Notes: generated by a model not told the origin, from the sequence alone. Positions 11,486 through 22,230 are shown, numbered from the stretch's first letter. The stretch is 64,000 bases of DNA from Micrasema longulum (GCA_022494885.1 JAGVSM010000251.1:1-64000), one strand, 5' to 3'. Translations and numbers: made by a program.

Positions 11486-11815
11486 CTATTAACTAATCCT
11501 GACATTTGCCTCCTAAACCTGGGTTATGACGAGACATATTGGAAGAAACAATTTGAGCGATTGAGAGAAGGATACTCAGAGTTTTCTATGGCCCTGTGAG
11601 AGAAGGGCGCTTGAGGTGGGATGGCATGGCACTCTCCATGCCACTAGGATGACGAAGACCAGGAAGGCCCAAAATGGGGTGGATGGACTGCATAAGTGCT
11701 GATACGGAAACGATGGAAGTGAGGAACAGGAGAGGAAGATGCTGCCGAGGCCCACCCAAGGCTGACGAGCTTATAATAATGATGACGACTCTCTGGTTTA
11801 AATCCTGCAAAAGGA
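11486..11815 (+). pseudogene. Non-LTR RT tail, broken
   Basis: A frame near 11,596-11,760 reads RLRWDGMALSMPLG, a stop, then RRPGRPKMGWMDCISAD. This matches the LRW-GH..RMP and GRP..RW-D-I tail found after the RT domain of several insect non-LTR families. A glycine- and arginine-rich end follows. The upstream part (11,486-11,590) ends in a frame with a WKKQFERLREGYSEF segment of uncertain origin. Dead copy. Confidence 0.55.
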
Positions 11816-11829
11816 GATCGAGTGGAGAT

Positions 11830-12535
11830 TAGTCCGTTTAGATTGCGTTTACATGGAATTTTTTATATTTTTTATTACAATACAATTAATATCAATTCAC
11901 TCTATGTTATTTTATCGTTCCGTATGAATTTTTTCCATGGTGTGAAATGTACTATTATGTAGCTGGCTGCGTGGAAACTGCTTTTTCGTATTTTATGTTT
12001 ACAGTTTCTGGAATAATTTTGCTGTAAAACCTCCTTATTCCTTTCAAATGTACAGAAATATTCCTTAAAGTTAATTAAGTAACCAAGAAATATTTTGAAC
12101 AATCCTTACTGAATTTCGTGGGGGCGTAAAATTGGTTGAGTCTATTGTTAACATTTTATGAGTTCATTTAAAATTATAAATGCTTTATTTCCACCAGTCT
12201 GATGAAAAAGAATGCATAATCGAATAGTTAATGTATCCAGTGTTAATACAAAAATTTCTTAGGTTACTTATTGTTATATTTGATCAAAAGCTAATCGATA
12301 TTTTAATATTGTAAATGAGTGGTAATTTACCCATGTATCGTGGAGCGCTGGTGCGTGGAGTTGTACCGCGAAAAAATGATAAAAGCAGAAAAATCTCAGA
12401 AATAGTGAAAACTGAAAAAGTCCTTCGCGAAGTTATTAATCCACTTTTCAACATCATATTTGTATGAGCTCAGTTTCTCAACAATAACTAAAATTAAAAC
12501 TAAAAAAACGAGAAAGACTTACGAATTACAAAGAA
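11830..12535. other. No feature recognised
   Basis: AT-rich sequence; nothing supportable on either strand. Confidence 0.4.
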
Positions 12536-12550
12536 TTAAGGGTAGCTACT

Positions 12551-13566
12551 CAGAGTAATAATGTGCCAAGCAATAGAGGAGCCCAAACGTAGAAAAACCA
12601 TTAAATGACTATTGGGTATTAAGTTAGCTACAGCAGAAAAAGCAGCAAAAAAATGGGCCGTACTCAAGTCGAGAATTGCCAAATTGATATTATTTTGCAT
12701 TGTAAATACTTTTAAATATGTACCTGTGTATTTATTATTGCAGGGTTATTCCAATTTATTTTTCTATAATTCGCCCATCTGTATTTTATAAAACTGAAAA
12801 TACATGTGTGTTTATTTTTTTAATCATTTATTCATGTTATCCACAACATACTTAAGTTACATTTATTGAGACGTAAATCCCAGCTCCATGGAACCAAAGT
12901 CCGGTGTTAAGTTTGTTTGTTTGTCCGTCTCATCTCCGAAACAGCGAGTCGTAGCGGCCTGAAATTTGGACATGTCATTTAAGATGCAATTTCAAGGTTA
13001 ACGTTGCTATTTTAGAGTAAAGTTTGAATCAATATCTACTCGATAAAGACTCAAACTTTAAATGGATGCCTAGTACGGACCTGACATATTGCCGTTAATC
13101 AACTGTCCTTACCAACAGTAAACATACTTTAATTCACAAATGTATCCCCTAAGTTGGGAAAAAATAGTATATGAAGTAAATATGTTGATATGAGGAAAGT
13201 TTTTAAGCAACATAATACACGTGTCGGGACAATAAATGCCAAAAATCAATGTAAATCATGGGAAAATATTTGGAATAAATTACCTCTGAAAACTGACTCG
13301 TTTAACACATTTGGCGCTCCTACTGCTGTAACCAAACATACTGCAATTCATAATAGTCGATTTTTATTTATTATAATGTAAATATCCAAGGTATTTACAA
13401 ACAAAGCCAAGCACAGCTACAAAAGCATCCGATCGAACCGTTATTTTTATGTTGTCAAATTAAACAAAATGGACACCAATTGGTTGCTTACCAACAAACC
13501 AACATCGCTTGCGTTCTATGAAACATAGTGATAGGGCTTCTCTCTAGGTTAAGCATTATTACTCTG
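12551..13566. mobile_element. 1.0 kb element with 12-bp target duplication
   Basis: Ends CAGAGTAATAATG (12,551-12,563) and CATTATTACTCTG (13,554-13,566) are perfect 13-bp inverted repeats, with weaker matching for about 20 bp more. Each side is flanked by the same 12 bases, AGGGTAGCTACT (12,539-12,550 and 13,567-13,578). The interior is noncoding apart from a 63-codon frame (13,190-13,381) I cannot identify. CAG ends recall hAT elements, but those make 8-bp duplications; Mutator-like duplications are 9-11 bp. The superfamily is unresolved. Confidence 0.8.
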
Positions 13567-13579
13567 AGGGTAGCTACTT

Positions 13580-14040
13580 ATACTAAATATTTGACCATAT
13601 ATTTTTTAAATCTGAAAGATCCGACAAGCTCCGGTATCACATTTATTGATTTTCGCATCAAATAAATTCCCTCCTGCTAAGGGTAATTTTCTTATGAAAA
13701 AAACTGTTATGTTCCAAATACCTATGTATAATTTGTAATAAAATTTACGTCCGTATATTTTTCTTTGTTTTCTGACAATTTGATTTTTGTTCTCCGTAAA
13801 TATTCTTATTATAAAAAGTGCACCGTGACTTCGAAAAGGTTGCCACTGCTATAAATAATTAATGTTTACAGAAAAAAAATCAGTGATTTGACACTGCTAC
13901 AATAACTTAAACACTTTATGAAATATTGCGGTGTAGGAATATACGATGAAAGCTCTTCATTTACCCGGATCTGATCTAGTGGTCTTATGGCCTTTTTCAG
14001 ATCTATTCGATTGCAAATTCAAATTTTAAGCTTAAATGAA
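13580..14040. other. No feature recognised
   Basis: AT-rich, nothing supportable. Confidence 0.4.
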
Positions 14041-14049
14041 CGTTTTCCG

Positions 14050-14697
14050 AACCTCTTTCACATCACGGACAATCTCTTCTTTCTAGTAACGAAAGAACCC
14101 TTTTAATACCCTGTCATCGCTCTAATTTTATTGCCTCCTCTTTCACAGTAGTAGCCGCTCGATTGTGGAATAATCTACCCACTAATGTTAGAGACGCCCC
14201 TTCTTTATTTATTTATATACGGCATTTCTGCCATTTACATATATGTGGTATAAAGAGTGCTTAAAAAAAAAGTTTAAAAAAAAATCGAGTATGAAATATT
14301 AATATACTCGTACTGTACACATTATTAATTACTTGAAATACATTTATATTTTAAAGAAATTATACAATAACAAAATACATTTACATTTAAGTCAAGATTG
14401 AAATGTCACTATCTTAATATTTAAATCGTTCCCTTATCCTTCTTCTTTCCTTCCCATCTCCTCTCTTCTCTTCATAGTATAGTGTTAATTTTTTTAAATA
14501 TTTTTTTTATTTTGTTAATCTTTGTTTTTAATTTTTGTATAAAATTGTAAGATTCAATATGTCCATGTATTTATAATTTTCTCAAACTGAACGGTTTGGG
14601 TAGGTAGAAAGAAATTGCCTTAAGGCAATATGCTCGCCCTTATATGTATATATATTGTATATGTATATAAAGTGTCAAATAAATAAAATAAACGTTA
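14050..14697 (+). pseudogene. CR1/Jockey-like RT C-terminus with 3' UTR
   Basis: A single frame reads LLIPCHRSNFIASSFTVV then AARLWNNLPTNVRDAPSL (about 14,090-14,205), the same motifs as the copy at 8.1-8.8 kb. Past 14,205 the frame is lost where an A/T-rich minus-strand tail (GGCAGAAATGCC hairpin, TATATAAATAAATAAA) seems to be inserted. From about 14,440 the shared pyrimidine-rich 3' UTR resumes, with a perfect hairpin at 14,614-14,629 and an AAATAAATAAAATAAA end. 5' truncated. Confidence 0.7.
14614..14629 (+). ncRNA. 3' UTR hairpin of CR1/Jockey-like family
   Basis: ATTGCC-TTAA-GGCAAT is a 16-base perfect palindrome upstream of the A-rich end. The relative at 8190-8205 (minus strand) reads ATTGCCATTTGGTAAT, in which the changed positions still pair (G-C to G-U, and a T-A to A-T swap). 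Such hairpins commonly guide RT recognition of the 3' end; that role is inferred here. Confidence 0.55.
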
Positions 14698-15059
14698 AAA
14701 CATAAAAAAAACATATTATTTGTTTACAAAAGATTCGCGTTACAATTAATTCACATGAGCAGCTTTCAATTCCCCTTTCGCCGCAAATACACCTCAGTGT
14801 ACTCGTATATGTAAATTTGATTATAACGGTGACAGTGCCACCACCTATATAATTTTCCCAGTTGTGACGGTGATAGGGTATGATATTGTACGGTGGTAAG
14901 ATTAGCTTGTTAGCACATCGAGAGAACCAAGTCCGGTCGAGCAAACCATGACAGTCGCTACCCCTCCACCGGCCACCCCGTAAAAGCTCAAACAGAGCAA
15001 ACCTTTCACGGCATTTTATGAAGATCTTATTCAGAATTCTATCAAAAATTTTAACCAAT

Positions 15060-15440
15060 GAAACTCTAGAGAAAATCGTTGTCTATAAGTCCATTATATT
15101 CCCAGAATTACCCTATTCAAGGTAATAACCTAGCATTAACCTATTCAAAACCTGACATCATTCTAGACCTATCAACTAACCAAACCATAAAATATAATAA
15201 CTCAATCCTACTTACGAGACAATGTCCTCAACACATTACGGACGCGAAGGAGCAACCTAGCCCTACACCCGGTCGATACACGCCTCCCAGCCCTACCCGC
15301 CACTATTGGCGGGTAGGGCTGGGATATTACACTATTGTAATTAGATAAGTAGAAATGGATGATAAATGACTTACATACCTAAGTTCGGTTAGCATCGCTG
15401 CCATGAAGATCATCCAATGAAAATCTTATTTTTGCTGAAA
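15060..15440. other. Unassigned region with perfect palindrome
   Basis: Holds a proline/threonine-coding frame with no known relative and a striking GC-rich palindrome (listed separately). No gene can be supported. Confidence 0.4.
15285..15324. repeat. 18-bp perfect GC-rich inverted repeat
   Basis: TCCCAGCCCTACCCGCCA (15,285-15,302) and its exact reverse complement (15,307-15,324) are separated by CTAT. It is much GC-richer than its surroundings and would form a very stable hairpin in RNA or single-stranded DNA. Nothing around it gives a role. Confidence 0.9.
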
Positions 15441-15504
15441 GGCTACAGACACGATTTAGCTTGCCCACCACATACATCTGAGGATATAAGTCTCCTAGGC
15501 GGTG

Positions 15505-15615
15505 CCCACATACACAGAAAAGTTGCTCGTTGCCTAACGAGAAAAGCTGCCCGAAGGAGCTCTCTGTAACCTGGTAGCCTCAGCATCTTTGCGCTGAAAA
15601 AGGGTAATCCAGTAG
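15505..15615 (+). repeat. Dispersed repeat H, copy 1
   Basis: Contains TTGCTCGTTGCCTAACGAG and AAAGCTGCCCGAAGGAGC, which recur at 24,110-24,190 with the same spacing. Family unknown. Confidence 0.55.
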
Positions 15616-15714
15616 TACATAATATGCACTTCATTAGGTTGAGAGAAAAATGAAGTTTATTCTTCACTGATTGGGATTTAAATTGATTGGATATTATCGT
15701 TCGCCGAAATGATT

Positions 15715-16050
15715 ACAAAACTGTTTAAAAGCCTTGACATTCTTTTTGGAAGCCACCAGATCTGTATATTCGACAGGATCTATAACAGGGCCACGGGTAG
15801 TAGTGAGAAGCCCCATTCGAGACAAGACAACAGAATGTGTACAAAAGATTGATTAGGATATCCGCAACAGACACGATACAACCAAAAGCATGCGCACTTA
15901 CGAATGTCGAAGGAGGTCCCACTTGTCCACCCATTCAAATATGCAAATATTTAACATCCACCCTGCCAGGAATCGAACCCGGTACACAAGGCAGCATTAA
16001 TAAATATCAGGAATTACAGTACAAATAAGACGCTGCTCTACTGACGAATT
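15715..16050 (-). mobile_element. tRNA-derived SINE
   Basis: On the minus strand an A-box-like GTCAGTAGAGCAGCGTC (about 16,044-16,028) precedes a B-box GGGTTCGATTCCTGG (15,980-15,966). The following body runs to about 15,715 and is noncoding. Spacing between boxes is longer than in a tRNA and the acceptor stem does not form. Confidence 0.6.
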
Positions 16051-16975
16051 CGTTATCTTACGAATATATTATAGTGGCAACACTCCAATCGTGAATATTC
16101 TCTCGTTAGTTCGTTCATACAAAATTTTGGCAAGCTTCCAACCTGGATCAGCTTGTTGTGGCCATTGGTACTTAAAGTGTATTATTCCTTTGATACTAAA
16201 CAGCTGCACTGACAGTTCTCTGGCCTACTAGAGGCGCATTACTGCAACCCATAGTACTTGAAGGGCCAATAATACTTTGGATTGATTGCATGCAAATTTA
16301 GATTAAATAATAATACTTATCTGTCGATTGAAGTGGAAGAACCCGGAGAGTTCGTTCCGCGTACCTATCTAGAGCTAATAGGGATTAAAATATGTTTTTT
16401 TAAATTAATTTTAAATTAAGTTACATGTTACATATTATTTTTGATGGGTGAACATAAGAGGCATTTTTGTTCATTTTGCGTTTTTGGTGGAGATTTCTAA
16501 GTTTTTTTCTAATACCCTCATATTTATGTAATAATTCTATAAAACGTAATATTATTTTTCTGTCGTGTATGTGTACTGTAACCAAGAATATTGTCCACGC
16601 ATTTTTTATTTTAAAATGCTTTTTTCAACTAACTCTTAAGAGGTTATTCTATAATCGTGAGGAAATTAATGCGGAACGACTAAAAGATTAAATTTGATAT
16701 GGTGGATTACGATAATCTTTACCCATACGTGATGAACTGTGAAACTTTTATAAATTCTCTCTATTACATTGTTTGATAATATTATGTAAATCGAAATAAC
16801 ATAAGTATGTTACTTAAGTACTCGGAAAAAAAAATGTCATGACTTGTTTTTCAATTACAATAAACTATCTAATAAAAACTATATCCCAAAGCATAGCTGA
16901 ATTGTTCAATAAGAATTGTCCCCATAGCGTTTTTCCAGGTTTAATACTTAGTTACTAATTTTATTAAACAATAAT
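16050..16975. other. No feature recognised
   Basis: AT-rich; the 74-codon frame at 16,467-16,691 is low-complexity and hydrophobic and I do not accept it as a gene. Confidence 0.4.
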
Positions 16976-16979
16976 ATGG

Positions 16980-17043
16980 TACAGTGTTTTGAGTACGTCC
17001 AAATGTTTACGGACAGGCTGAATTTCCTCCCTAGGGAGGCAAA
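16980..17043 (+). repeat. Family A fragment (left end)
   Basis: GTGTTTTGAGTACGTCCAAA and TTTCCTCCCTAGGGAGG match the terminal repeat of family A (see 58,197-58,756). Only the end is present. Confidence 0.6.
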
Positions 17044-17049
17044 ACATTG

Positions 17050-18450
17050 TTGAATGAACTAATTGGTGAAAGGAGAAATATGAAAAATAGAAAATTGTTT
17101 TGGAGCGTTTTTCCAGTAATAGATCTTAGGACCTTCATTTCAACAATTCTGAGTAGCTCTTTGGTACAAACAGTGTCAGCCTGTGCTTCCACAGCATACG
17201 TCATGACGGATCTCGCGCATGTCTTCTGACCTTGCTATTGATACGCATATCCTACTTTCTTCCTATCAGATTTCTCAGACACCCCGACACCGTTGATGCT
17301 TTGTCGACCTGTTCTCGTGGACTTCAGTGTGCAAATCGCCATGACTTGAGATTTCTACTCCAAGATATCTGATTCCTGTTCTACTAGCTTGTTGGTAATT
17401 AATAGTCAGCTTAAACCTTATAGATTGTCGAGTTACTGCTAGTCTTTTTATGTTGCCTTTGTGACACTTGGTGGAACTTATGTAGCATTCTTTGTAGGTC
17501 ATCCTCAATTCATTTGTTATAACTGCGTCATCTGCAAAGCATATCATATGAATTGTTTTATTGACCATTTTGTTACCCAGTCCCAAGCCAGCCAAGCTTC
17601 TATAATTTCATCCATTATAAGATTAATCAGAAAAGGGCTATCAGACAGACTATCTCCCTGTCTTATACCATTACTTGTTGGAATTTCCTTGTATAATTAA
17701 TTTTAAATTTTAAATATCAATGTATATGTTCCATATCAAATAAAACTTAATATTCTGTTCATATTATATTTTATAACATTATGTACCTAGCTGCTTTAAA
17801 CCTTTAACTGCACTTCTTTAGCTTATTTAAAAATTAAAAATAAGAAAATACTATTATAATTCTTTATTTTTTTAAAAACCAACTTAACTTCTTAACACGG
17901 TTCTACATTTTATTTCTTTATATTGTATTTAAAAAAAAATTATGTTGTTTATATACTCATCTTCTTTTTTTTATACCAACTTTACTTCTAAACACTGTTC
18001 TATCTTTTGTTGCTTTATATTGTGTTTTTAAAATTTAATGTTGTTTATATACTCATATTTTATATAAATTTCATGTATGTAAAAGCCTTATGGGCGTGAA
18101 AAATTAATAAAATAAAATAAAATAAATAATTCATTATAGCATTCATTTTTGTTCCGCAGTTTGTATGTCTTGAACAGTCTTTACTATTGTATTGGATATT
18201 CTCTTCTTTCAACAACACTTTTTCGAACGCTTTAGTCCACAAAACATATATATGCTACTTTATTGTATTCTGTTGCATTTTCCTTCATCTGTCTTAAAAT
18301 GAAAATTGCGTCTGTGGAGGATCGATTTCGTCTACCACCCCGTTGTTCTTCTCTATTGGCAATATTTTGCTCAAGTCTCGTTCTAAGTATACTTGTTAAT
18401 AATTTAAGGGTTGTACACAACAAAAAAAATGCTGTACGATTTTCAGGATT
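17050..18450 (-). pseudogene. Non-LTR reverse transcriptase domain, split and frameshifted
   Basis: Minus-strand blocks in RT order: TTLKLLTSILRTRLE and RRNRSSTDAIFILRQM (18,420-18,280), CFVDWTKAFE (18,250-18,225), then NGIRQGDSLSPFLI (about 17,675-17,630), ICFADDAVI with the catalytic FADD box (about 17,550-17,525), GIRYLGVEIS, and a degraded post-RT segment to 17,050. An A-tailed element (17,699-18,126) interrupts the domain; removing it and one target copy restores the frame at that point. Elsewhere there are frameshifts. Loss of the endonuclease part and these breaks mean it is inactive. Confidence 0.8.
17699..18126 (+). mobile_element. A-tailed retroelement nested in RT
   Basis: This insertion splits the RT pseudogene and is flanked by ATAATT on both sides (17,693-17,698 and 18,127-18,132). 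It ends in repeated AAAATA. Inside are two tandem copies, about 97 bp each, of a pyrimidine-rich block (17,878-17,974 and 17,975-18,060) carrying TTGTTTATATACTCAT. It looks like a 5'-truncated non-LTR 3' UTR. Confidence 0.75.
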
Positions 18451-18481
18451 TTTCTTCTGTGTAATATTTTACTAGGCGTAT

Positions 18482-18745
18482 AATATCTGTACCTCAGAGG
18501 CAGACGGATGCAAATCCAGAATTTGATGAAATGACATTTCGATTTTCGCATCCAGTTTATGATCATGTTCATTGATTTTGAGGAAATAAAAGTCTTATAT
18601 TGAAAAAAACATTGTATTAAGATACTGAAAATACAAAATAATCGTATAAATTATTAGAAATCACTAAGAAAAAGTAGATTATTTAGGCTTTTTTTGAAAA
18701 TGTACGTTAGGATTTGCATCCGTCTGCCTCTGAAGTACAGATATA
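18482..18745. mobile_element. Small inverted-repeat element M2
   Basis: Arms of 36 bp (18,482-18,517 and 18,710-18,745) with about two mismatches; the core reads CAGAGGCAGACGGATGCAAA. The interior of about 190 bp is AT-rich and noncoding. MITE-like; target duplication not resolved. Confidence 0.8.
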
Positions 18746-18895
18746 CGTTAGTGAATAATCTTTATTGCGGTTTTTATAATTATTTTGTTGTCATGTCGTA
18801 TTTTTAAATAAAATTAAGATACCGTAAATAGTTAACCATTTTTTTTTTCATACTATACTAAAATATTTTTTATACAAGAATATCATATAATATCT

Positions 18896-19152
18896 CGGTA
18901 GTCAGATGGCAGAAGGGTACCATCTGTAATTTTCGAAAATGTTCAGAAGATTTGAAATACGACTCAATTTCAAGACTTCAATCCCCAAACTAAAATATTT
19001 TTGTGTTGTTTTTCAATAATGAATTACCATTCTAAATTATGGTGTTTTTTTGTTTTTTTTCCCAAGTGTTTTTACTGAAATATTGATTAAAACTTTTAAA
19101 AATTAAAAAACAGAAACAAATACAGATGGTTCTTTCTGCCATCTGACTACCG
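18896..19152. mobile_element. Small inverted-repeat element M3
   Basis: Arms read CGGTAGTCAGATGGCAGAA inward from both sides (18,896 and 19,152). Each arm contains its own CAGATGG...CCATCTG inverted pair. ATCT lies on both sides (18,892-18,895 and 19,153-19,156), a possible 4-bp target duplication. Noncoding, 257 bp. Confidence 0.8.
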
Positions 19153-19254
19153 ATCTAATGCCCACCACTGTTCTTTATTTATTATACTTTTTACACGGTA
19201 CTGCGTGGAACGTTTCCCCCTGTAAAAAGAGGTTTCGATGTAATTCAACAAAAC

Positions 19255-19380
19255 ATTATTTATTTATTTTATTTTTTTATTTATTATCATTATATTACAT
19301 ACAAAAAATTATAATTTATGCAAAGTTGCTTTGACTGTCTAACTAGGGTTATTTACCCCGTTCTAAGACAGTCAAAAAAA
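19255..19380 (-). repeat. Retroelement 3' end with hairpin
   Basis: TTTGACTGTCT (19,330-19,340) and AGACAGTCAAA (19,366-19,376) are perfect 11-base inverted arms. On the minus strand the hairpin precedes an A/T tail ending in AAATAAATAAATAA, like other non-LTR 3' ends in the window. Confidence 0.55.
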
Positions 19381-19870
19381 TATAAAAAAACAGTAATCAA
19401 TATATAGAAACAGTTATAAAGATACAGGACAAAGTGAAAGACAAAGTAAAAAATGAAGTAAAAACATAGTAAAATTGTAGTAAAAACATAATAAAAATAT
19501 ATTTAAAAAATCGTTGCAAAAACATAATAAAAACAAAGTAATAAAAGCAGTGAAAACATAGTAAAAACCATGAAAATATATAAATATGCCTATAAAAATA
19601 TTTTGAAACTCAGTAAAATGCGAAATAAAAACAGAATACATAGTAAGAAACATATTTAAAGTCATAATAAAAAAAATGAATGTATGTGTGTAGCAAAAAG
19701 CATATTTAAAGAAAGAAAAAAAAAACATAGCAAAATACCAAGTAGAAAGAGAAAAAAAACATTAAAAATAAAGTAAAATATGTAATAAAAAAAAATAAAA
19801 AAATTCATCGTTAAATAAATTAAAAAGTTACGAGGATCTTAAAAATTAAGTCAGTAAAAAACTAAAAATA
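19380..19870. repeat. A-rich degenerate tandem sequence
   Basis: Loose repeats of a GTAAAAACATA-like unit, about 11-14 bp. The minus-strand 104-codon frame here is a Phe/Leu-rich translation of the repeat, not a gene. Confidence 0.6.
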
Positions 19871-20214
19871 TATATAAACAATTTAAATTAAAACATTATA
19901 AAATAATTGATTTAATATCCATTATTCATGGGTCCAGGGTTAATTCTATGATTGGTCTAAGGTCTAAAGGTACTATACCGAAGCAATCCGACGCTTCGTG
20001 ATGCATCTTAAAAGTGAAAGCGTGCTTTTTTCGATTAAAATAATAACATAACCTATTTCTTTGCAGGTAAATAACCATAATACGATGGTCTGGCGTGCAA
20101 ATGTAAGATGAGAAGCCACTCGGAATCAGGTAAGATAGAATAAGATCGTGAGGAGCAAATCTCGCCTTCGGGGCCAAGAAAGGTTATTCCATTAAGGCCA
20201 TTTCCGATTCTTGT

Positions 20215-20448
20215 AATCATTCGAATGCACTCAGCTCCGGTAACTCGCAAACAATCTTATTATAACACTTACACATCAACATGACGGAGTTGTATCCCGC
20301 ATTACGAAAAGGAAAATAAAATGTATATTGGCAGTATGTCCGGATATGATCCGTTGGAAGATTATCCCGATTTGAGATAAGTAAGGAGAATATGCGACGA
20401 TTAACACATATTTTATTTTGATTTACGTCTTGCAAACATAATAAAACA
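20215..20448 (-). pseudogene. Jockey-like RT C-terminus
   Basis: The minus-strand frame reads FSLLISNRDNLPT, then TFYFPFRNAGYNSVMLMCKC and YNKIVCELPELSAFE before a stop at about 20,217. The order (NFxVP-like, FPxRxxxYN, YN..., DxF-like end) is that of a Jockey-type RT C-terminus. Its upstream part is replaced by family A at 20,449. Confidence 0.5.
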
Positions 20449-20982
20449 TTATTTTTGAGGTTAATAAACCTATTTAAATTTATTTCAACAGAGAGGGAAA
20501 AATTTTTGAGAAGGGAATATGGAAGTCTAGGCATTTACAGGGCTTATGACCACTTTACACACTGTGTAACATTCACCATTCTGCCTATGTTATTTTTGAG
20601 GTTAATAAACCTATTTAAATTTATTTCAACAGAGAGGAAAAAATTTTTGAGAAGGGAATGTGGAAGTCTAGGCATTTACAGGGCTTATGGCCACTTTACA
20701 CACTGTGTAACATTCACCATTCTGCCTATGTTTGAACATCCACATTTCCTCAACTCTTCCATCTGTTGACTTTTGTGAAGTAAAAGAGCTGAAACCTTTA
20801 TCACGTGGGTGAGATTCATCCGGCTGAACCAAATCACCTACTAGGCAACGCCTGAAAACAATTTTTCTTTTAAAAAAAATAAAATAAAATTTCCCTCTCT
20901 GTTGAAATAAATTTAAATATGAACAACTCTCTAGGCAGGAAATCCAGCCAGTCTGCAAGCATTTGGACATAATCAAACATTG
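20449..20982. mobile_element. Family A element with 141-bp tandem duplication
   Basis: Units 20,449-20,589 and 20,590-20,730 are nearly identical tandem copies (period 141). The body continues with CACTGTGTAACATTCACC and ACTAGGCAACGCCTGAAA, then an inverted arm ending GTCTGCAAGCATTTGGACAT near 20,970. The right arm mirrors the family A end; the left terminal arm is missing, apparently replaced by the duplication. Confidence 0.75.
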
Positions 20983-21260
20983 TTTAATAAACCTATTTCA
21001 TTTCAAAAACCTGAGTGGAAGACTGATCTACCAGTGTACGTTATTACGAAACTCTTCTGACATAACACTTATTTAATAATGTGAAGATTAGAAAATAAAC
21101 ATCTCAATTTGGTAATGTATCCAAAATGAAAGAAGTTTATTGGATTATTATTCTACTCTATTTTCTATAAAATATACAAAGGGTATATTGTGACGAGTTT
21201 CGTCTTGTTAGGACATTTTCAAACAAACTTACTTAAATATTTACAAAGTTTCCTTCCACC

Positions 21261-21297
21261 GAAAACGGTGTTAAATGGTGTTGATAACACCGTTTTC
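21261..21297. repeat. 12-bp perfect inverted repeat
   Basis: GAAAACGGTGTT (21,261-21,272) faces AACACCGTTTTC (21,286-21,297) across 13 bases. Upstream at 21,189-21,215 a minus-strand GACGAAACTCGTC is faintly hammerhead-like but lacks the core. Confidence 0.75.
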
Positions 21298-21529
21298 CTA
21301 GAAAACCACACTCTAGTCACCTTTACGACGGCTGTCCACTGCATCACCGTTCACTACGGCAGTTAAAATACGGGCACCGCTGTCCTAGGAAACCCTAGCT
21401 TTATATTGGGGAAAAACCTTTCATAATTCTACCAATTGTTTGCATACCCAATAAATAAACATCTCAATTCTAGTGATACTGTAAAGGGTAAATATGTATT
21501 TAAAATATACTTTTTCTGTCACGCTCTTC

Positions 21530-21750
21530 CAGATACCTTGCCGAATACTGTACAAAAAAGACAACTGTACGTCGGACTGATTTTGCTAGACTAAAATTTA
21601 CAGAATCGATATCTCGTATTTTTTTTTCCGCACCCCTAAACTGGACTGATTGCCATTAAAAAAATTAAGAAAGATAATCAAAAAGGAATTTTCTGTGTCG
21701 GAAAGTTTTGCTTTTTTCAAAAATAGTTTTTATATACCGTACCTCAGATA
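21530..21750 (+). repeat. Dispersed repeat G, uninterrupted copy
   Basis: Aligns with 5385-5516 followed directly by 6339-6450, without element M1 between. The junction reads GGACTGATTGCC. It therefore acts as an empty-site relative for the M1 insertion. Confidence 0.65.
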
Positions 21751-21869
21751 CGTTATATCCTCACACAATAATTACAGCAGTAGCAATAGTTCAAACCACG
21801 AAGCGGACCTGTCTCCTTTCCGATTTTCACTTTCAGGATTTTTATCCGACAGTTGTCATCGAAGATTAC

Positions 21870-22230
21870 CCTGTACAAGACCACCATTAGGACTGTATTG
21901 ACATACGGATGCGAGGCACTGACCCTGACAGTGAGGTCCAGTGAGGTGCTAGACATATTTAAAAGGAGAGTTCTTCGCCAAATCTGTGGTCCCGTGAAAA
22001 ATGAAGGAGAGTAGCGCATTAGACGAAATGCCCAATTGTACAGCATTTATGAAACTCCTATTATCTCAACAGTTGAGATGGGCTGGACACGTACAAAGAA
22101 TGCCAAACGCGCCAGTGCCCAATTTAATCTTGATTGGACATCCAGGGGGTAAAATAAGAATTGAAAGACCCGGGCTGAGGTGGAAGGATGATATAAAAGT
22201 ATATTTAAATATTAATAAGAAGCACTGACG
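21870..22230 (+). pseudogene. Non-LTR RT tail, frameshifted
   Basis: One frame reads VLTYGCEALTLTVRSSE, then FKRRVLRQICGPVKNEGE, a stop, and RIRRNAQLYSIYE. A frameshift then joins LSQQLRWAGHVQRMPN, GHPGGKIRIERPG and LRWKDDIKVYL. This is the YGCE-W-L / RR-LR-I-GP / LRWAGHV-RM / GRP-RW-D tail typical of insect RTs downstream of YADD. Inactive remnant. Confidence 0.75.

Noticed and set aside
15079..15348. Plus-strand 89-codon frame with mitochondrial-like composition
   Set aside because: It gave no recognisable mitochondrial protein or tRNA order, and ends in the GC-rich palindrome. Not called as a nuclear mitochondrial insert.
21185..21220. GACGAAACTCGTC as a hammerhead
   Set aside because: The core reads CUAACAA, stem II is too short and stem I has a bulge at the critical position.
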